64,000 nt of DNA, from positions 1 to 64,000 of the forward strand of contig NZ_LMNA01000009.1 in assembly GCF_001422445.1 (NCBI RefSeq), given 5' to 3'. Shown here in pieces: positions 41,185 through 48,636 of the stretch. The position numbers were made by a program, and so were the translations under genes. This DNA is from Pseudorhodoferax sp. Leaf274. Lineage in GTDB: Bacteria > Pseudomonadota > Gammaproteobacteria > Burkholderiales > Burkholderiaceae_C. Position 1 is the stretch's first letter, and each line of letters starts with the position of its first letter. The notes below the pieces were generated by a model. It was not told the DNA's origin and did no database searches. It was given only the letters and a program-made list of their open reading frames with translations.

Positions 41185-42116
41185 GCGCCGCCCTTCTCCG
41201 CCTTGTTCTTCCAGAACTTCAACGACTTGGTCAGCTCAGAGATCTCGGTGAGCATGCTGTCGAGACGAGCCTGCAGGCCCTGCGCCAGCTTGCGGTACTT
41301 CGAAGCCTCAGCCACCGCGGCGGCGAGCCTGTCCTCGGCGCCCACCACGGCGGCCAGGGTGTTTGCGTCCTCCTGGGCACTGGTCAGCTGCTCGCGCAGC
41401 GCCGCGTTCTCCTGCTCGAGCATGTGCTGGCGGTCTTCCGCTTCGGTCTTCGCCTGCGTGGCTTGAGCAGCCTTGATCTCGGCGTTGACCAGCTTCACGG
41501 CGGGCACCTTCTTGGGCTTGCCGCGATGCTTGGCCGCATTGCCAATGTTGGACGTCTGCATGACGGCGGTGGTGCCATGCTTGGTCGTGTAGATGCGCGG
41601 CACACCTCCCGACTGCTGAATTTCCTCAAACCGCTCTCTGACGTGCGCGGGCGTCTCCGGCGGCGGAACGAGGGTCACATGTTTTTCCGCATGTGAGCGC
41701 TCTTCTTTCACGGCGCGCACGAGATCGCGTGACACAGAACATTGGCGGGCCAACTCGGCGTCTGGCCAAGCGGCCCATTCGGCGTCGTCCAAGAGCGTGT
41801 TGAGCGCTTTGCGCTTGTCAGCGCTTGTGCGCTTCAGGCCGTGGGTGGCGTTGGCCTTGACCGAATGCAGGATGGCATCACGGCGTGTGCCGGGGACGAC
41901 GTTCTCGTAGATCTGCGTCAGCCCGGCCTTCTTCGCGCCGAAGAACCGGTGGAAGCCATCAGCCAGCCAGCGGTCAGTGCCGTCGAAGTACACGATCACG
42001 GGCGGAAACTGCGCGCCGGCCAGAAAACCATCTGCGTACTCGTCCACGACGGACTGGTTGAGCTCGACGCGCGCCTGCGTGCCGCCGTCGATGCGGATCA
42101 GGTCGAGGTCAAGCAT
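41181..42116 (-). CDS. ParB/Srx-fold protein with coiled coil
   Basis: 311 residues from MLDLDLIRIDGGTQARVELN. Residues 1-75 fit the ParB N-terminal nuclease-like domain (FPPVIVYFDGTDRWLADGFH). An HTH-like part follows (DAELARQCSVSRDLVRAVKE), then a long coiled coil (about residues 205-300). Phage proteins of this kind occur beside helicase and primase and may act in replication or as a nuclease. A role in partition is less likely, as there is no ParA. Confidence 0.78.
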   Translation of the reverse strand: MLDLDLIRIDGGTQARVELNQSVVDEYADGFLAGAQFPPVIVYFDGTDRWLADGFHRFFGAKKAGLTQIYENVVPGTRRDAILHSVKANATHGLKRTSADKRKALNTLLDDAEWAAWPDAELARQCSVSRDLVRAVKEERSHAEKHVTLVPPPETPAHVRERFEEIQQSGGVPRIYTTKHGTTAVMQTSNIGNAAKHRGKPKKVPAVKLVNAEIKAAQATQAKTEAEDRQHMLEQENAALREQLTSAQEDANTLAAVVGAEDRLAAAVAEASKYRKLAQGLQARLDSMLTEISELTKSLKFWKNKAEKGGA

Positions 42117-42399
42117 GCATCGCCTTCCGAACCGCCAGTTGCGCAACCTCCGCCCGATACTGCGGGGACTGCGTGCTCCGCCTGCGGACGTACTGGTTGC
42201 TGCCACGCGCAAGCCAGTGGCACCAGGTCGCGGCATATGCAACCCGCTGCGACGTCTTCATAGCCTTGAACCACTCGGTCTCGACGAGAACATCGAAGAT
42301 TCGTGCCGGCATCGGGATCACGGCATCGCGATAGGCCTCGAACTCTTCGACCGTCATTGCAGGAAATGCCGCGCTCAACGGGTGTTGCTGGTACGTCAT
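42109..42399 (-). CDS. Hypothetical protein of the replication operon
   Basis: 96 residues: PAMTVEEFEAYRDAVIPMPA, FKAMKTSQRVAYAATWCHWL, ending VAQLAVRKAMHA. Helical. Overlaps both the CII-family gene and the ParB-like gene. Not recognised. Confidence 0.6.
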   Translation of the reverse strand: MTYQQHPLSAAFPAMTVEEFEAYRDAVIPMPARIFDVLVETEWFKAMKTSQRVAYAATWCHWLARGSNQYVRRRSTQSPQYRAEVAQLAVRKAMHA

Positions 42400-42917
42400 G
42401 CAGCCTCCCGGACCGCAAGATCAACGACCGCACGGCGGCGCTGGCCCTCGGGCTTGCCGGCGTCGTGCGCTGCCTGCAGGTGCGCGAACAGCGCAGCCTG
42501 GGCAGCCATCGATTCGGCGAACTCCTTGGTGATGCGCACCATGTCGGCGTCCTTGATGCCTTTGGCGCCAGCGTTGGCCGCTGCCTGCGAAAGGAACTCG
42601 CCGAACTCCTTGGCCGACTCAGCGATGCGGCATGCATCGGCGGCGCTCATGGTGCTGGTCGACTCGATGGGCACCAGCACATAGCCAAGCTGGAAAGCCA
42701 TGGCCTGCAAGGGCGAGTGGTCGCCCGTCAACCGGCAGATGTCCACCACCTCCTCGGGGCTGCAATGGGCACTGGGGTGATTGGGTGCGACCTTGTGGCT
42801 CAGGCTGGTCGGCGAGACGCTCATGTACGCGGCCAAGCCGGTCGCGCCGTTCGAATCGTCGGGGCCTGCGCCGCGGAAGCCGCGCACAGCAGCGTGAAGA
42901 AGACCTCGGACGTTCAT
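42396..42917 (-). CDS. Phage regulatory protein, CII family
   Basis: 173 residues. The N-terminal half fits the Phage_CP76/CII pattern: LLHAAVRGFRGAGPDDSNGA, GLAAYMSVSPTSLSHKVAPN, then EEVVDICRLTGDHSPLQAMA. It probably controls the lysogeny decision and follows Cro in the early leftward operon, as in lambdoid phages. Confidence 0.78.
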   Translation of the reverse strand: MNVRGLLHAAVRGFRGAGPDDSNGATGLAAYMSVSPTSLSHKVAPNHPSAHCSPEEVVDICRLTGDHSPLQAMAFQLGYVLVPIESTSTMSAADACRIAESAKEFGEFLSQAAANAGAKGIKDADMVRITKEFAESMAAQAALFAHLQAAHDAGKPEGQRRRAVVDLAVREAA

Positions 42918-42989
42918 GCGCGAGCTCCTGGCAGATTGGGCGACTTGTTGGCAGTGACTTCGCTGGGTTCGCTCGGCACACTGGCGCCA

Positions 42990-43244
42990 ATGAACTCACC
43001 AGAAAGACCAGACAGGTTCGACCCCGTTGCAGCCATGCCGCATGCAGACGGCACGCTCGTGATCAACGGGTCGGTGACGCTGCGTGTGCGTGCGCAGCCA
43101 GGCATCCCTGAGCAAAGGCTGCTGTCCGTGATGACGGGCCGCGTCGTCGGCGGGAAGTTGCTGATGAAGTTCAGGTCGGTGCCGCTGCCCGATATTCGCC
43201 AGCAGTTCGAGGCGCGGATGCGGCGCCAGCGTACGCAGCGATGA
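42990..43244 (+). CDS. Small hypothetical protein opposite the cro-cII interval
   Basis: 84 residues, MNSPERPDRFDPVAAMPHAD, then a beta-rich GTLVINGSVTLRVRAQPG and GRVVGGKLLMKFRSV. Composition is protein-like. There is no strong ribosome-binding site, and a minus-strand frame (42914-43258) overlaps cro and cII at both ends, so the coding strand here is uncertain. If real, it would run against the early leftward transcript. Confidence 0.42.
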   Translation: MNSPERPDRFDPVAAMPHADGTLVINGSVTLRVRAQPGIPEQRLLSVMTGRVVGGKLLMKFRSVPLPDIRQQFEARMRRQRTQR

Positions 43245-43250
43245 GCGATG

Positions 43251-43451
43251 TCACGCATGGGCCGGCACCTTCGCGGTCGTCAGCTCGATGTACAGCGCCT
43301 GCAGCGCGCAGTAGGTGCGTGCCCGCACGTTGACGACTTCGCCGCGCTCAATCTTGCTGATCGTGGATTGCGGGATCTTGGTGCGGATGGCGATCTGCAC
43401 CTGAGTCAACTTCATCGCCCGCAGCGCGGCCAGGTAGTCTTTGGCGTCCAT
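43251..43451 (-). CDS. Cro-like repressor
   Basis: 66 residues: MDAKDYLAALRAMKLTQVQI, AIRTKIPQSTISKIERGEVV, then the dimer part. An HTH_3 domain divergent from CI with a short shared control region, as for Cro in lambdoid phages. AAAGGA precedes the start. Confidence 0.8.
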   Translation of the reverse strand: MDAKDYLAALRAMKLTQVQIAIRTKIPQSTISKIERGEVVNVRARTYCALQALYIELTTAKVPAHA

Positions 43452-43469
43452 GAATAGTCCTTTGCGCTC

Positions 43470-43498
43470 ATTGTTTCATGGCGCCAAAGAATATGCAA
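43470..43498 (-). promoter_or_regulatory. Early leftward promoter (PR-like)
   Basis: On the minus strand TTGCAT (43498-43493) and AACAAT (43475-43470) are 17 bp apart, reading into cro. The promoter covers a possible upstream ATG of CI at 43478, so CI more likely starts at 43517. CI operators should lie in 43452-43516 but I cannot define them. Confidence 0.55.
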
Positions 43499-43516
43499 GT
43501 CAGATTAAATGATGGG

Positions 43517-44293
43517 ATGCCAGACTCACCCCGCCTTGACACCCTCGGCCAGCGGATACGTCACGCGCGCGGAGTTGCGGGCTTGACCCAGATGCAGCTC
43601 GCTGAAGCGTCTGGGGTGAAGCAGTCGGATATCTCCAAGCTGGAGCGCGGCGACAGTCGTTCGACTACGGGCTTGGTCGCACTGGCTCGCGCGCTTAAGG
43701 TCGATCCCAACTGGCTGGACGATGGCGACACCGGTCCCGTGCTTTCTCTTGAGCTCAAGCGCCGCATCGCGGAGATCGACATCAAAGAACGTCAAGCCCG
43801 GCTCGGCCTGTCTCCTGTGGAGGCCATTAAGGCGCTGCCGGATGCAGCCTTAAGAGGTATTGATGTGGTGATCCCCCAGTTCGAGACTGGAGGCTCAATG
43901 GGAAGGGGCGTTGTTTTGGCAGATCAGCCAGGCGTGATCAAGGAGTGGCGCGTTTCCGAGCAGTGGGCGCAACAGAACATCCACCGGATCACGTCCATCA
44001 AGAACCTGGCCATCGTCACCGGCTTCGGGCCGTCGATGCAGCCACTGTTCAATCCGGGCGATCCGCTGCTCGTAGACCGCGGCGTGACGCGCGCGGACGT
44101 GGACGGTATCTACTTCTTCCGCGTGGGCGACGAGGGCTTCGTGAAGCAGCTGCAGCGCATCCCCACAGTAGCCGGTCTGGTGCTGCGGGCCAAGAGCTAC
44201 AACACGCTGTACGACCCGTTCGACATCACGACGGGCATGGATTTCGAGGTCTTCGCGAGAGTCGTGAAGGTCTGGAAGGGCGAAGAGTTCTAA
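43517..44293 (+). CDS. CI-like prophage repressor (HTH plus S24 domain)
   Basis: 258 residues from MPDSPRLDTLGQ. HTH: LTQMQLAEASGVKQSDISKL. The C-terminal S24/LexA fold has FGPSMQPLFNPGD (Ser) and GDEGFVKQLQRI (Lys). No Ala-Gly or Cys-Gly site is evident in the linker (QFETGGSMGRGVVL); Gly-Gly or Gly-Ser may serve, or it is not self-cleaved, and the phage also has an antirepressor. It maintains lysogeny. Confidence 0.9.
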   Translation: MPDSPRLDTLGQRIRHARGVAGLTQMQLAEASGVKQSDISKLERGDSRSTTGLVALARALKVDPNWLDDGDTGPVLSLELKRRIAEIDIKERQARLGLSPVEAIKALPDAALRGIDVVIPQFETGGSMGRGVVLADQPGVIKEWRVSEQWAQQNIHRITSIKNLAIVTGFGPSMQPLFNPGDPLLVDRGVTRADVDGIYFFRVGDEGFVKQLQRIPTVAGLVLRAKSYNTLYDPFDITTGMDFEVFARVVKVWKGEEF

Positions 44294-44307
44294 CCCCAGG
44301 AGCACCC

Positions 44308-44421
44308 ATGAGCAACAACAGCGAGACTTCCCCACCGCCGCCTCCACCGCCGCCGCCCAGTCCCCCTCCTGGGCCTCAGCCGCTAAAGAACGAGTACTTC
44401 AAAAAGAGCTTCGGGCAATGA
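44308..44421 (+). CDS. Tiny polyproline protein downstream of CI
   Basis: 37 residues: MSNNSETS, nine Pro in a row, SPPPGPQPLKNEYFKKSFGQ. CAGGAG lies 7 nt before the ATG and the gap to the CI stop is 14 bp, so it is probably in the CI transcript. A run of nine Pro should stall ribosomes without EF-P. The last 23 bp overlap the end of a converging gene. Function unknown. Confidence 0.55.
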   Translation: MSNNSETSPPPPPPPPPSPPPGPQPLKNEYFKKSFGQ

Positions 44422-44959
44422 AGACGAGGTGCTTCACGGTCGCATACGTCACAGGAGCGAGCGATATGGCAGCCGACGCCATCAACGCCCACCAAGGCGC
44501 CTTGACGGCAACTAACTTGTACGCTTCGTCGATCACCACGGACCGTTGGCTGCACGCGTCGGCATAGACCTGCACGCGCTCTTCTTCGAGCCTGATCTCC
44601 TCGCGTCTCGTCCGCTCTAGAGCATCGTCTGCGGTCGTGCCGGCTTTCAGCCATCCGTCGTAGTAACTAAGCAGCTTGGCGGGCCCAACCCCATAGGGAA
44701 CGTCCTTCGATGTCGCACCGCCCCGCACTAGGGACGCCGCGCCGTAGAACCAGACTACAGCAAGGACGGCAATGCCTGCCCATTGTGCCAAGGGGTCCTT
44801 CGCACCGGCCTTTCCGAGTGCAAAGGCTGCCATCGCACCGCCACCAGCAATCAAAAGCGTAGCAAGCTTCACGGCACGATCGTGCAGATCGTCATAGCTC
44901 TTCCGAACAACCTCAAAGGTGCGCCCGCCGCGCTCTTCGACGAACTTCAAAGCGTCCAT
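44399..44959 (-). CDS. Membrane protein next to CI, possible exclusion protein
   Basis: 186 residues: a cytoplasmic N-terminal helix (VVRKSYDDLHDRAVKLATLL), two membrane helices (LLIAGGGAMAAFALG; WAGIAVLAVVWFYGAA), a charged helical loop (RREEIRLEEERVQVYADACS) and a third membrane segment (APWWALMASAAISLAPV). AAGGAGG-like site upstream. Genes in this place are often expressed from the lysogen and exclude other phages; that is inferred from position and topology. Confidence 0.6.
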   Translation of the reverse strand: MDALKFVEERGGRTFEVVRKSYDDLHDRAVKLATLLIAGGGAMAAFALGKAGAKDPLAQWAGIAVLAVVWFYGAASLVRGGATSKDVPYGVGPAKLLSYYDGWLKAGTTADDALERTRREEIRLEEERVQVYADACSQRSVVIDEAYKLVAVKAPWWALMASAAISLAPVTYATVKHLVFIARSSF

Positions 44960-45029
44960 GTGACCTCCTTCGCCAATTGTCGCCCATCCTCAGACGCGAC
45001 GACACAAGCAATTAATTATTCTATTACGC

Positions 45030-45059
45030 TTGACTTAATCATAATCTCAGATGAATAAT
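45030..45059 (+). promoter_or_regulatory. Early rightward promoter (PL-like)
   Basis: TTGACT and AATAAT separated by 18 bp, in an AT-rich stretch between the exclusion-like gene and the first rightward early gene. It would drive the rightward early genes. Confidence 0.55.
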
Positions 45060-45094
45060 GGCTCCAGGCCGGCACGGTGCCGGCAGGAGCAGAG

Positions 45095-45388
45095 ATGGTT
45101 TCCAACCCCACCGAATACGCAGAGATCGCGGCCGCAGCTGAAAGCTGTGCCACGCTGACCATCGACCGCGGCCCGGTCAGCCTGCGGTGCCTGTACCTGC
45201 CGAACGTGGCCGAGGCCCAGGATGCCTACGACTTCGCATCAGCCGTGGCTCGCAGGAGCCGCGGCCGCAACTTCGGCGCCGCGGTGCACCTCTGCACGTT
45301 GGCGCGCATGGACGTCAACGAATGCGTCGAGCGGGTCGTGATCCGCGGGGGCCTGCTGCACATCGGTGTCCGGGGGCTGAGGGCATGA
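45095..45388 (+). CDS. Small early protein
   Basis: 97 residues from MVSNPTEYAEIAAAAESC with CAGGAG upstream. It contains LRCLYLPNVAEAQDAYDFAS and ends GLLHIGVRGLRA. First gene of the rightward early operon. Not recognised. Confidence 0.6.
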   Translation: MVSNPTEYAEIAAAAESCATLTIDRGPVSLRCLYLPNVAEAQDAYDFASAVARRSRGRNFGAAVHLCTLARMDVNECVERVVIRGGLLHIGVRGLRA

Positions 45389-45468
45389 ACACGCTCGCTG
45401 ACGTCGCAACCGCCACCCTCTTGGGCATCGGCCTGGCATGTGCACTCGTGGCTTGGTGGGCCCAATGA
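45385..45468 (+). CDS. Very small membrane peptide (27 aa)
   Basis: MNTLADVATATLLGIGLACA and then LVAWWAQ: a single membrane helix. The start overlaps the upstream stop and the stop overlaps the next start (ATGA on both sides), which supports translation. Function unknown. Confidence 0.55.
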   Translation: MNTLADVATATLLGIGLACALVAWWAQ

Positions 45469-45698
45469 GCCTGTTCCTGCACGCCCAGTTCGTCCGCCTG
45501 GACGACGCCGTTCGCATCCGCCATCTGGAAGAGGTGCGGGAAGCCTACGAACGCCGTCGGTACGCCGAACTCGAGGCAGCTGGCGTGTCGCTCAAGGAAG
45601 CCATCTTCACCGTTGACGACGAGATCCGCGCCGGCGCTGCGCTGCAGGCCAAGCCGGTGCGCGTCGTGCGGACAGCGGGAGGCGATGATGAAGTTTGA
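45465..45698 (+). CDS. Small early protein
   Basis: 77 residues, MSLFLHAQFVRLDDAVRIRH, a charged helix (LEEVREAYERRRYAELEAAG), then KEAIFTVDDEIRAGAALQAK. Coupled to the membrane peptide before it. Not recognised. Confidence 0.6.
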   Translation: MSLFLHAQFVRLDDAVRIRHLEEVREAYERRRYAELEAAGVSLKEAIFTVDDEIRAGAALQAKPVRVVRTAGGDDEV

Positions 45699-46203
45699 GC
45701 TCGCGGCATCGAAACGGCCGACCAATCGATCAAGCAGCTGGTGGGCCTGCAACCCCAACGTGTTCAAAATGAACCGTCATCATGATGCGACGCCTGTCGC
45801 CCTGATTCACGACAGAGAAGTGCCGCATTCGAATGGGGACCGTCTGCAGCTGCGCGTCGATGGGGCCATGCATCATCGCCGTGCCAGCAGCGTGGAGGAA
45901 TCGCTCTTCACCGATCAACTGCACACTGAGAAGGCCCGGTTCGAGCAGGATGGCCACGATCTCCCCGAAGCCATCAAGCTCTTCGAACCTCGGGACGGTC
46001 AATTTCACAGACAAAGCGTTGCACTTCCACCACGAGCAAGCGGTGGAGCGATCTTGGCCTGGGGATCGCCTGCGGTCTGTCAGCCAGAGGGCCGAAAGCT
46101 CTCTCCATCAGGTGAACATGAAAACTCGCAGCCGGGCAGCATCGCGGAACAAGCACTGGCGCGGCCTGCGGGCCGACATGGGGCCGATTTGCCAGCAGGT
46201 AAG
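45699..46203. other. 505-bp stretch with only weak coding candidates
   Basis: Possible frames are a leftward one at 45730-46014 (listed separately), a rightward one continuing from ATG 45685 that is His-rich and probably antisense, and a 31-residue Arg-rich frame MKTRSRAASRNKHWRGLRAD at 46118-46213 with AGGTG upstream. No terminator is clear. Confidence 0.4.
45730..46014 (-). CDS. Possible hypothetical protein
   Basis: 94 residues from a TTG or GTG start: LTVPRFEELDGFGEIVAILL, then GLLSVQLIGEERFLHAAG, ending VHFEHVGVAGPPAA. Composition is protein-like, but the start codon is weak and it opposes the early operon. Not recognised. Confidence 0.35.
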   Translation of the reverse strand: MSVKLTVPRFEELDGFGEIVAILLEPGLLSVQLIGEERFLHAAGTAMMHGPIDAQLQTVPIRMRHFSVVNQGDRRRIMMTVHFEHVGVAGPPAA

Positions 46204-46809
46204 TCATTTCTGACTTATTCGTTTGCGCACAGTTTTAGGCGTCGCTACCTTTGCACGATCATCATCCCGCAAGTATTCGTGCAGGAGAGTTCGCTTAGCT
46301 TCGGAGTGAAGACGAACCCTGGCGACCTTGTCCAAGGCTGCTGGCTGTTTTGGCTCAAGCATCCTCTTAGCAGCAGCCAAATTCTTCTCTGCTTCTTCTG
46401 TCTTCACGACCAAGCCCATGTAGACATCTGGGCTGATGGCAGTGATAGCCGCAATAGCCTGAGAAGCAATTTCGTCGAACTCCTCGCGCTCTCCCCGCGT
46501 CATCAGTTCCTGGCCAAGAAGTTCGTTGGCATCCAATGCCTCCTGCAGATGCTGGGAGACAAGGGCCAAGTCCAACTGATGGGCATGGCTGCTCAAGGCG
46601 AACTGCGCCGCCCGGTGTTCCGCCTCGGCAAGCCTGTACGCGAGATGCTTGACAACGTCACCCGACTGCCCCGCCGGCTCGAAGGAGGAAGTCAGTCGAG
46701 CCACGATCTCCGCGTTCATGCTGCGGCCCGCCTCGTCCGAGGCAGCCTCTATCCGGTCCTTCAGTTCTGCAGGCAGTCGGATTTTGAGTTGCGGATCTTC
46801 ACGGGACAT
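46204..46809 (-). CDS. Ribbon-helix-helix repressor with long helical tail
   Basis: 201 residues. An Arc/Mnt-type RHH at the N-terminus: PQLKIRLPAELKDRIEAASD, EAGRSMNAEIVARLTSSFE. The rest is helical and charged (AEAEHRAAQFALSS; VVKTEEAEKNLAAAKRM) and is not part of classical Arc or Mnt. Divergent from a second RHH gene over a repeat-rich operator, as arc and mnt are in the P22 immI region. It probably represses the antirepressor promoter. Confidence 0.78.
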   Translation of the reverse strand: MSREDPQLKIRLPAELKDRIEAASDEAGRSMNAEIVARLTSSFEPAGQSGDVVKHLAYRLAEAEHRAAQFALSSHAHQLDLALVSQHLQEALDANELLGQELMTRGEREEFDEIASQAIAAITAISPDVYMGLVVKTEEAEKNLAAAKRMLEPKQPAALDKVARVRLHSEAKRTLLHEYLRDDDRAKVATPKTVRKRISQK

Positions 46810-46821
46810 ACCCCCTAATTT

Positions 46822-46890
46822 AAACCACCGTGGTGCTTGCGCAATGGACCACGGTGGTCTATCATCAGATCAATGGACCACGGTGGTTTA
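46822..46890. promoter_or_regulatory. Operator array with overlapping divergent promoters
   Basis: Three copies of ACCACGGTGGT: one inverted (46824-46834) and two direct (46848-46858, 46877-46887), the direct ones inside a 17-bp repeat CAATGGACCACGGTGGT 29 bp apart. Between copies 1 and 2 lies the palindrome TTGCGCAA, which gives a TTGCGC -35 on each strand. Rightward: 17-bp spacer holding copy 2, then TATCAT. Leftward: 16-bp spacer holding copy 1, then TAAATT. Arc in P22 also binds between -35 and -10 of Pant. Confidence 0.75.
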
Positions 46891-46902
46891 TTAAGGTAAA
46901 AA

Positions 46903-47094
46903 ATGGATGCTGAGAAATCTGATGCCCAAGTGAAGATCCGGCTACCCGCCTCGATTCGAGACCGCCTGAAGGCAAGCGCCGCACTCAATCGTCGCTCGCT
47001 CATGCGCGAGATCGAGTTCCGAGTCATCCAAAGCATGAGCCGGGACGAAGTGCACCGGTGCACCCCAGGAGACACACAAGGAGTGGCGGCATGA
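46903..47094 (+). CDS. Arc-like ribbon-helix-helix repressor
   Basis: 63 residues, close to Arc or Mnt size: DAQVKIRLPASIRDRLKASA, ALNRRSLMREIEFRVIQSMS. The stop overlaps the start of the antirepressor gene (ATGA), so repressor and antirepressor are made from one mRNA, as Arc and Ant are in P22. It would bind the operator array just upstream and shut the operon. Confidence 0.85.
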   Translation: MDAEKSDAQVKIRLPASIRDRLKASAALNRRSLMREIEFRVIQSMSRDEVHRCTPGDTQGVAA

Positions 47095-47861
47095 GCAACA
47101 TCGTTCCTTTCAACTTCGACGGCCATCGCGTGACCGTCATCTCTGATGAAAGCGGCGAGCCGCTCTTCGTGGCCAAGGAGGTTGCCTCCATCCTCGGCTA
47201 CAGCGACGCAGAAGCGATGACCCGTCGCCTGGATGAAGACGAAAAGCAAAACCGACAGATCGTAGGTTTTGGCCCGCGAGGCGTCACCGTCATCAACGAG
47301 TCTGGCCTGTACTCCGCAATCCTTGCCAGCCAAAAGACCGAAGCAGGCCCGTTCAAGAAGTGGGTGACGAAGGAGGTGCTGCCCTCGATCCGCAAGACCG
47401 GCAGCTACACCGCGAAGAACGCCGTCGGCCCGCTCAAGGCCACGGCCGAAGCTGCGAAGGCCTTCCCCGCCCTGGCCCGCGTTGCTCGCATGTTGGGCTG
47501 CGACAAGAACGCGGCCGCCATCGCGGCAAACCAGGCGATCTTTGGGCTGACCAACATCAACCTGATGAAGCAGCTGGGCACGACGCACCTGGAGGCCGAG
47601 AAGCAGGACACGCTGTGGTTCACGCCGACCGAGTTGGGCCAGCGCTTCCACAACACCAGCGCCCGCGGCATGAACCTGCTGCTGGCCGAGGCCGGCCTGC
47701 AGGCCAAGATCAACGACAAGTGGGAACCGACCCAGGTCGGCCGCGAGTTCTGCCGCCTGTTCGACACCAGCAAGAAGCACGGCAGCGGCGTTCCGGTCAT
47801 GCAGGTGAAGTGGTCGATCAACGTGCTGCCGATGCTCGGCGAGAGCAAGGAAGCAGCATGA
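47091..47861 (+). CDS. Phage antirepressor with Bro-N domain
   Basis: 256 residues. Bro-N: FNFDGHRVTVISDESGEPLF, VAKEVASILGYSDAEAMTRR, then GVTVINESGLYSAILASQKT and FKKWVTKEVLPSIRKTGSY. The C-terminal domain (TPTELGQRFHNTSARGMNLL) is of the phage antirepressor (ANT/KilAC-like) type. In P22, Ant inactivates phage repressors. Here it could inactivate this phage's CI or those of other prophages, which is an inference. Confidence 0.9.
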   Translation: MSNIVPFNFDGHRVTVISDESGEPLFVAKEVASILGYSDAEAMTRRLDEDEKQNRQIVGFGPRGVTVINESGLYSAILASQKTEAGPFKKWVTKEVLPSIRKTGSYTAKNAVGPLKATAEAAKAFPALARVARMLGCDKNAAAIAANQAIFGLTNINLMKQLGTTHLEAEKQDTLWFTPTELGQRFHNTSARGMNLLLAEAGLQAKINDKWEPTQVGREFCRLFDTSKKHGSGVPVMQVKWSINVLPMLGESKEAA

Positions 47862-48295
47862 ATGCCGCTGAGCACATCAACGGCCCGCCGCGAAGACGAC
47901 GGGCCAACGTAGGTGAGGCCATGTTCGCGCCAACGAACACGGCCTCGATGAAGCACCCACCCGATTCAAGAGAGGACGTTCACATGCCGGACGATAGCAC
48001 CGTTACGCCTACGCGCGCCACAACTGAGGAAATGACCAGCAGCCGCCAAGTGGTTGCTGATCTGGACATCGACCACGTAGCGCGCAATGCTCTGCTCAAG
48101 ATCGCAGGCCACGCCTGCGACATCCAGAACCTGATCGACATCACTTCGTCCCGCAAAGCCGAAGACTACCAGCGCGACGCCGCAACAAGCGCAGTGCGCG
48201 GCTTAGCCACCCTGATCGGTGCTACCTGCGTCGCGGCCACCAGCGATTCGGCCTCGTCCAGCATTAGCCTGTGGCTTCTGGGAGGTCAAGCATGA
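47858..48295 (+). CDS. Hypothetical protein 1 of the operon behind the antirepressor
   Basis: 145 residues; the ATG overlaps the antirepressor stop. A disordered N-terminus (about 60 residues, with NGPPRRRRANVGEAMF) precedes a helical domain (HVARNALLKIAGHACDIQNL; SAVRGLATLIGATCVAATS). Several later Met codons could also be the start. The helical part resembles the other proteins of this operon. Function unknown. Confidence 0.6.
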   Translation: MNAAEHINGPPRRRRANVGEAMFAPTNTASMKHPPDSREDVHMPDDSTVTPTRATTEEMTSSRQVVADLDIDHVARNALLKIAGHACDIQNLIDITSSRKAEDYQRDAATSAVRGLATLIGATCVAATSDSASSSISLWLLGGQA

Positions 48296-48636
48296 TCGCC
48301 GACGTTATCAAGCACTCGACGCCGGTGGCCACGCACGAGACCGTCATCACCTGGGACACGCCGCAAGACGACGCCAGGGAAAAGGCGTCGCGGTTGGCGC
48401 TGGTCTGCACCGACGACATCGATGAAGCCTGCAGCTTGATGCTGCACCACGCAGCGCGCCTTCGTTTTGGCAGCTGCGACGAAGCGGAGTGTGCCAGCGC
48501 CCTGCGCCTGTATGCCGTGCGCATCAAGCAGCTGAACCGGGTGGTCGCCGACCACTTGGGCGTCGGCGAGATGCTGCTGCGCGACGCCTACATTGAGGTG
48601 CACGGCACGTTCCCCGCCGAAGGAGAGCTGCCATGA
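48292..48636 (+). CDS. Hypothetical protein 2 of the operon
   Basis: 114 residues, MIADVIKHSTPVATHETVIT, then all-helical: DEACSLMLHHAARLRFGSCD, CASALRLYAVRIKQLNRVVA. It overlaps both neighbours by 4 bp. Not recognised. Confidence 0.62.
   Translation: MIADVIKHSTPVATHETVITWDTPQDDAREKASRLALVCTDDIDEACSLMLHHAARLRFGSCDEAECASALRLYAVRIKQLNRVVADHLGVGEMLLRDAYIEVHGTFPAEGELP

Noticed and set aside
42914-43258. A minus-strand frame overlapping both cro and the CII-family gene by a few bases
   Set aside because: The overlaps look attractive, but its Ser/Thr/Pro/Cys-rich composition is poor and the plus-strand frame here is more protein-like. Not settled.
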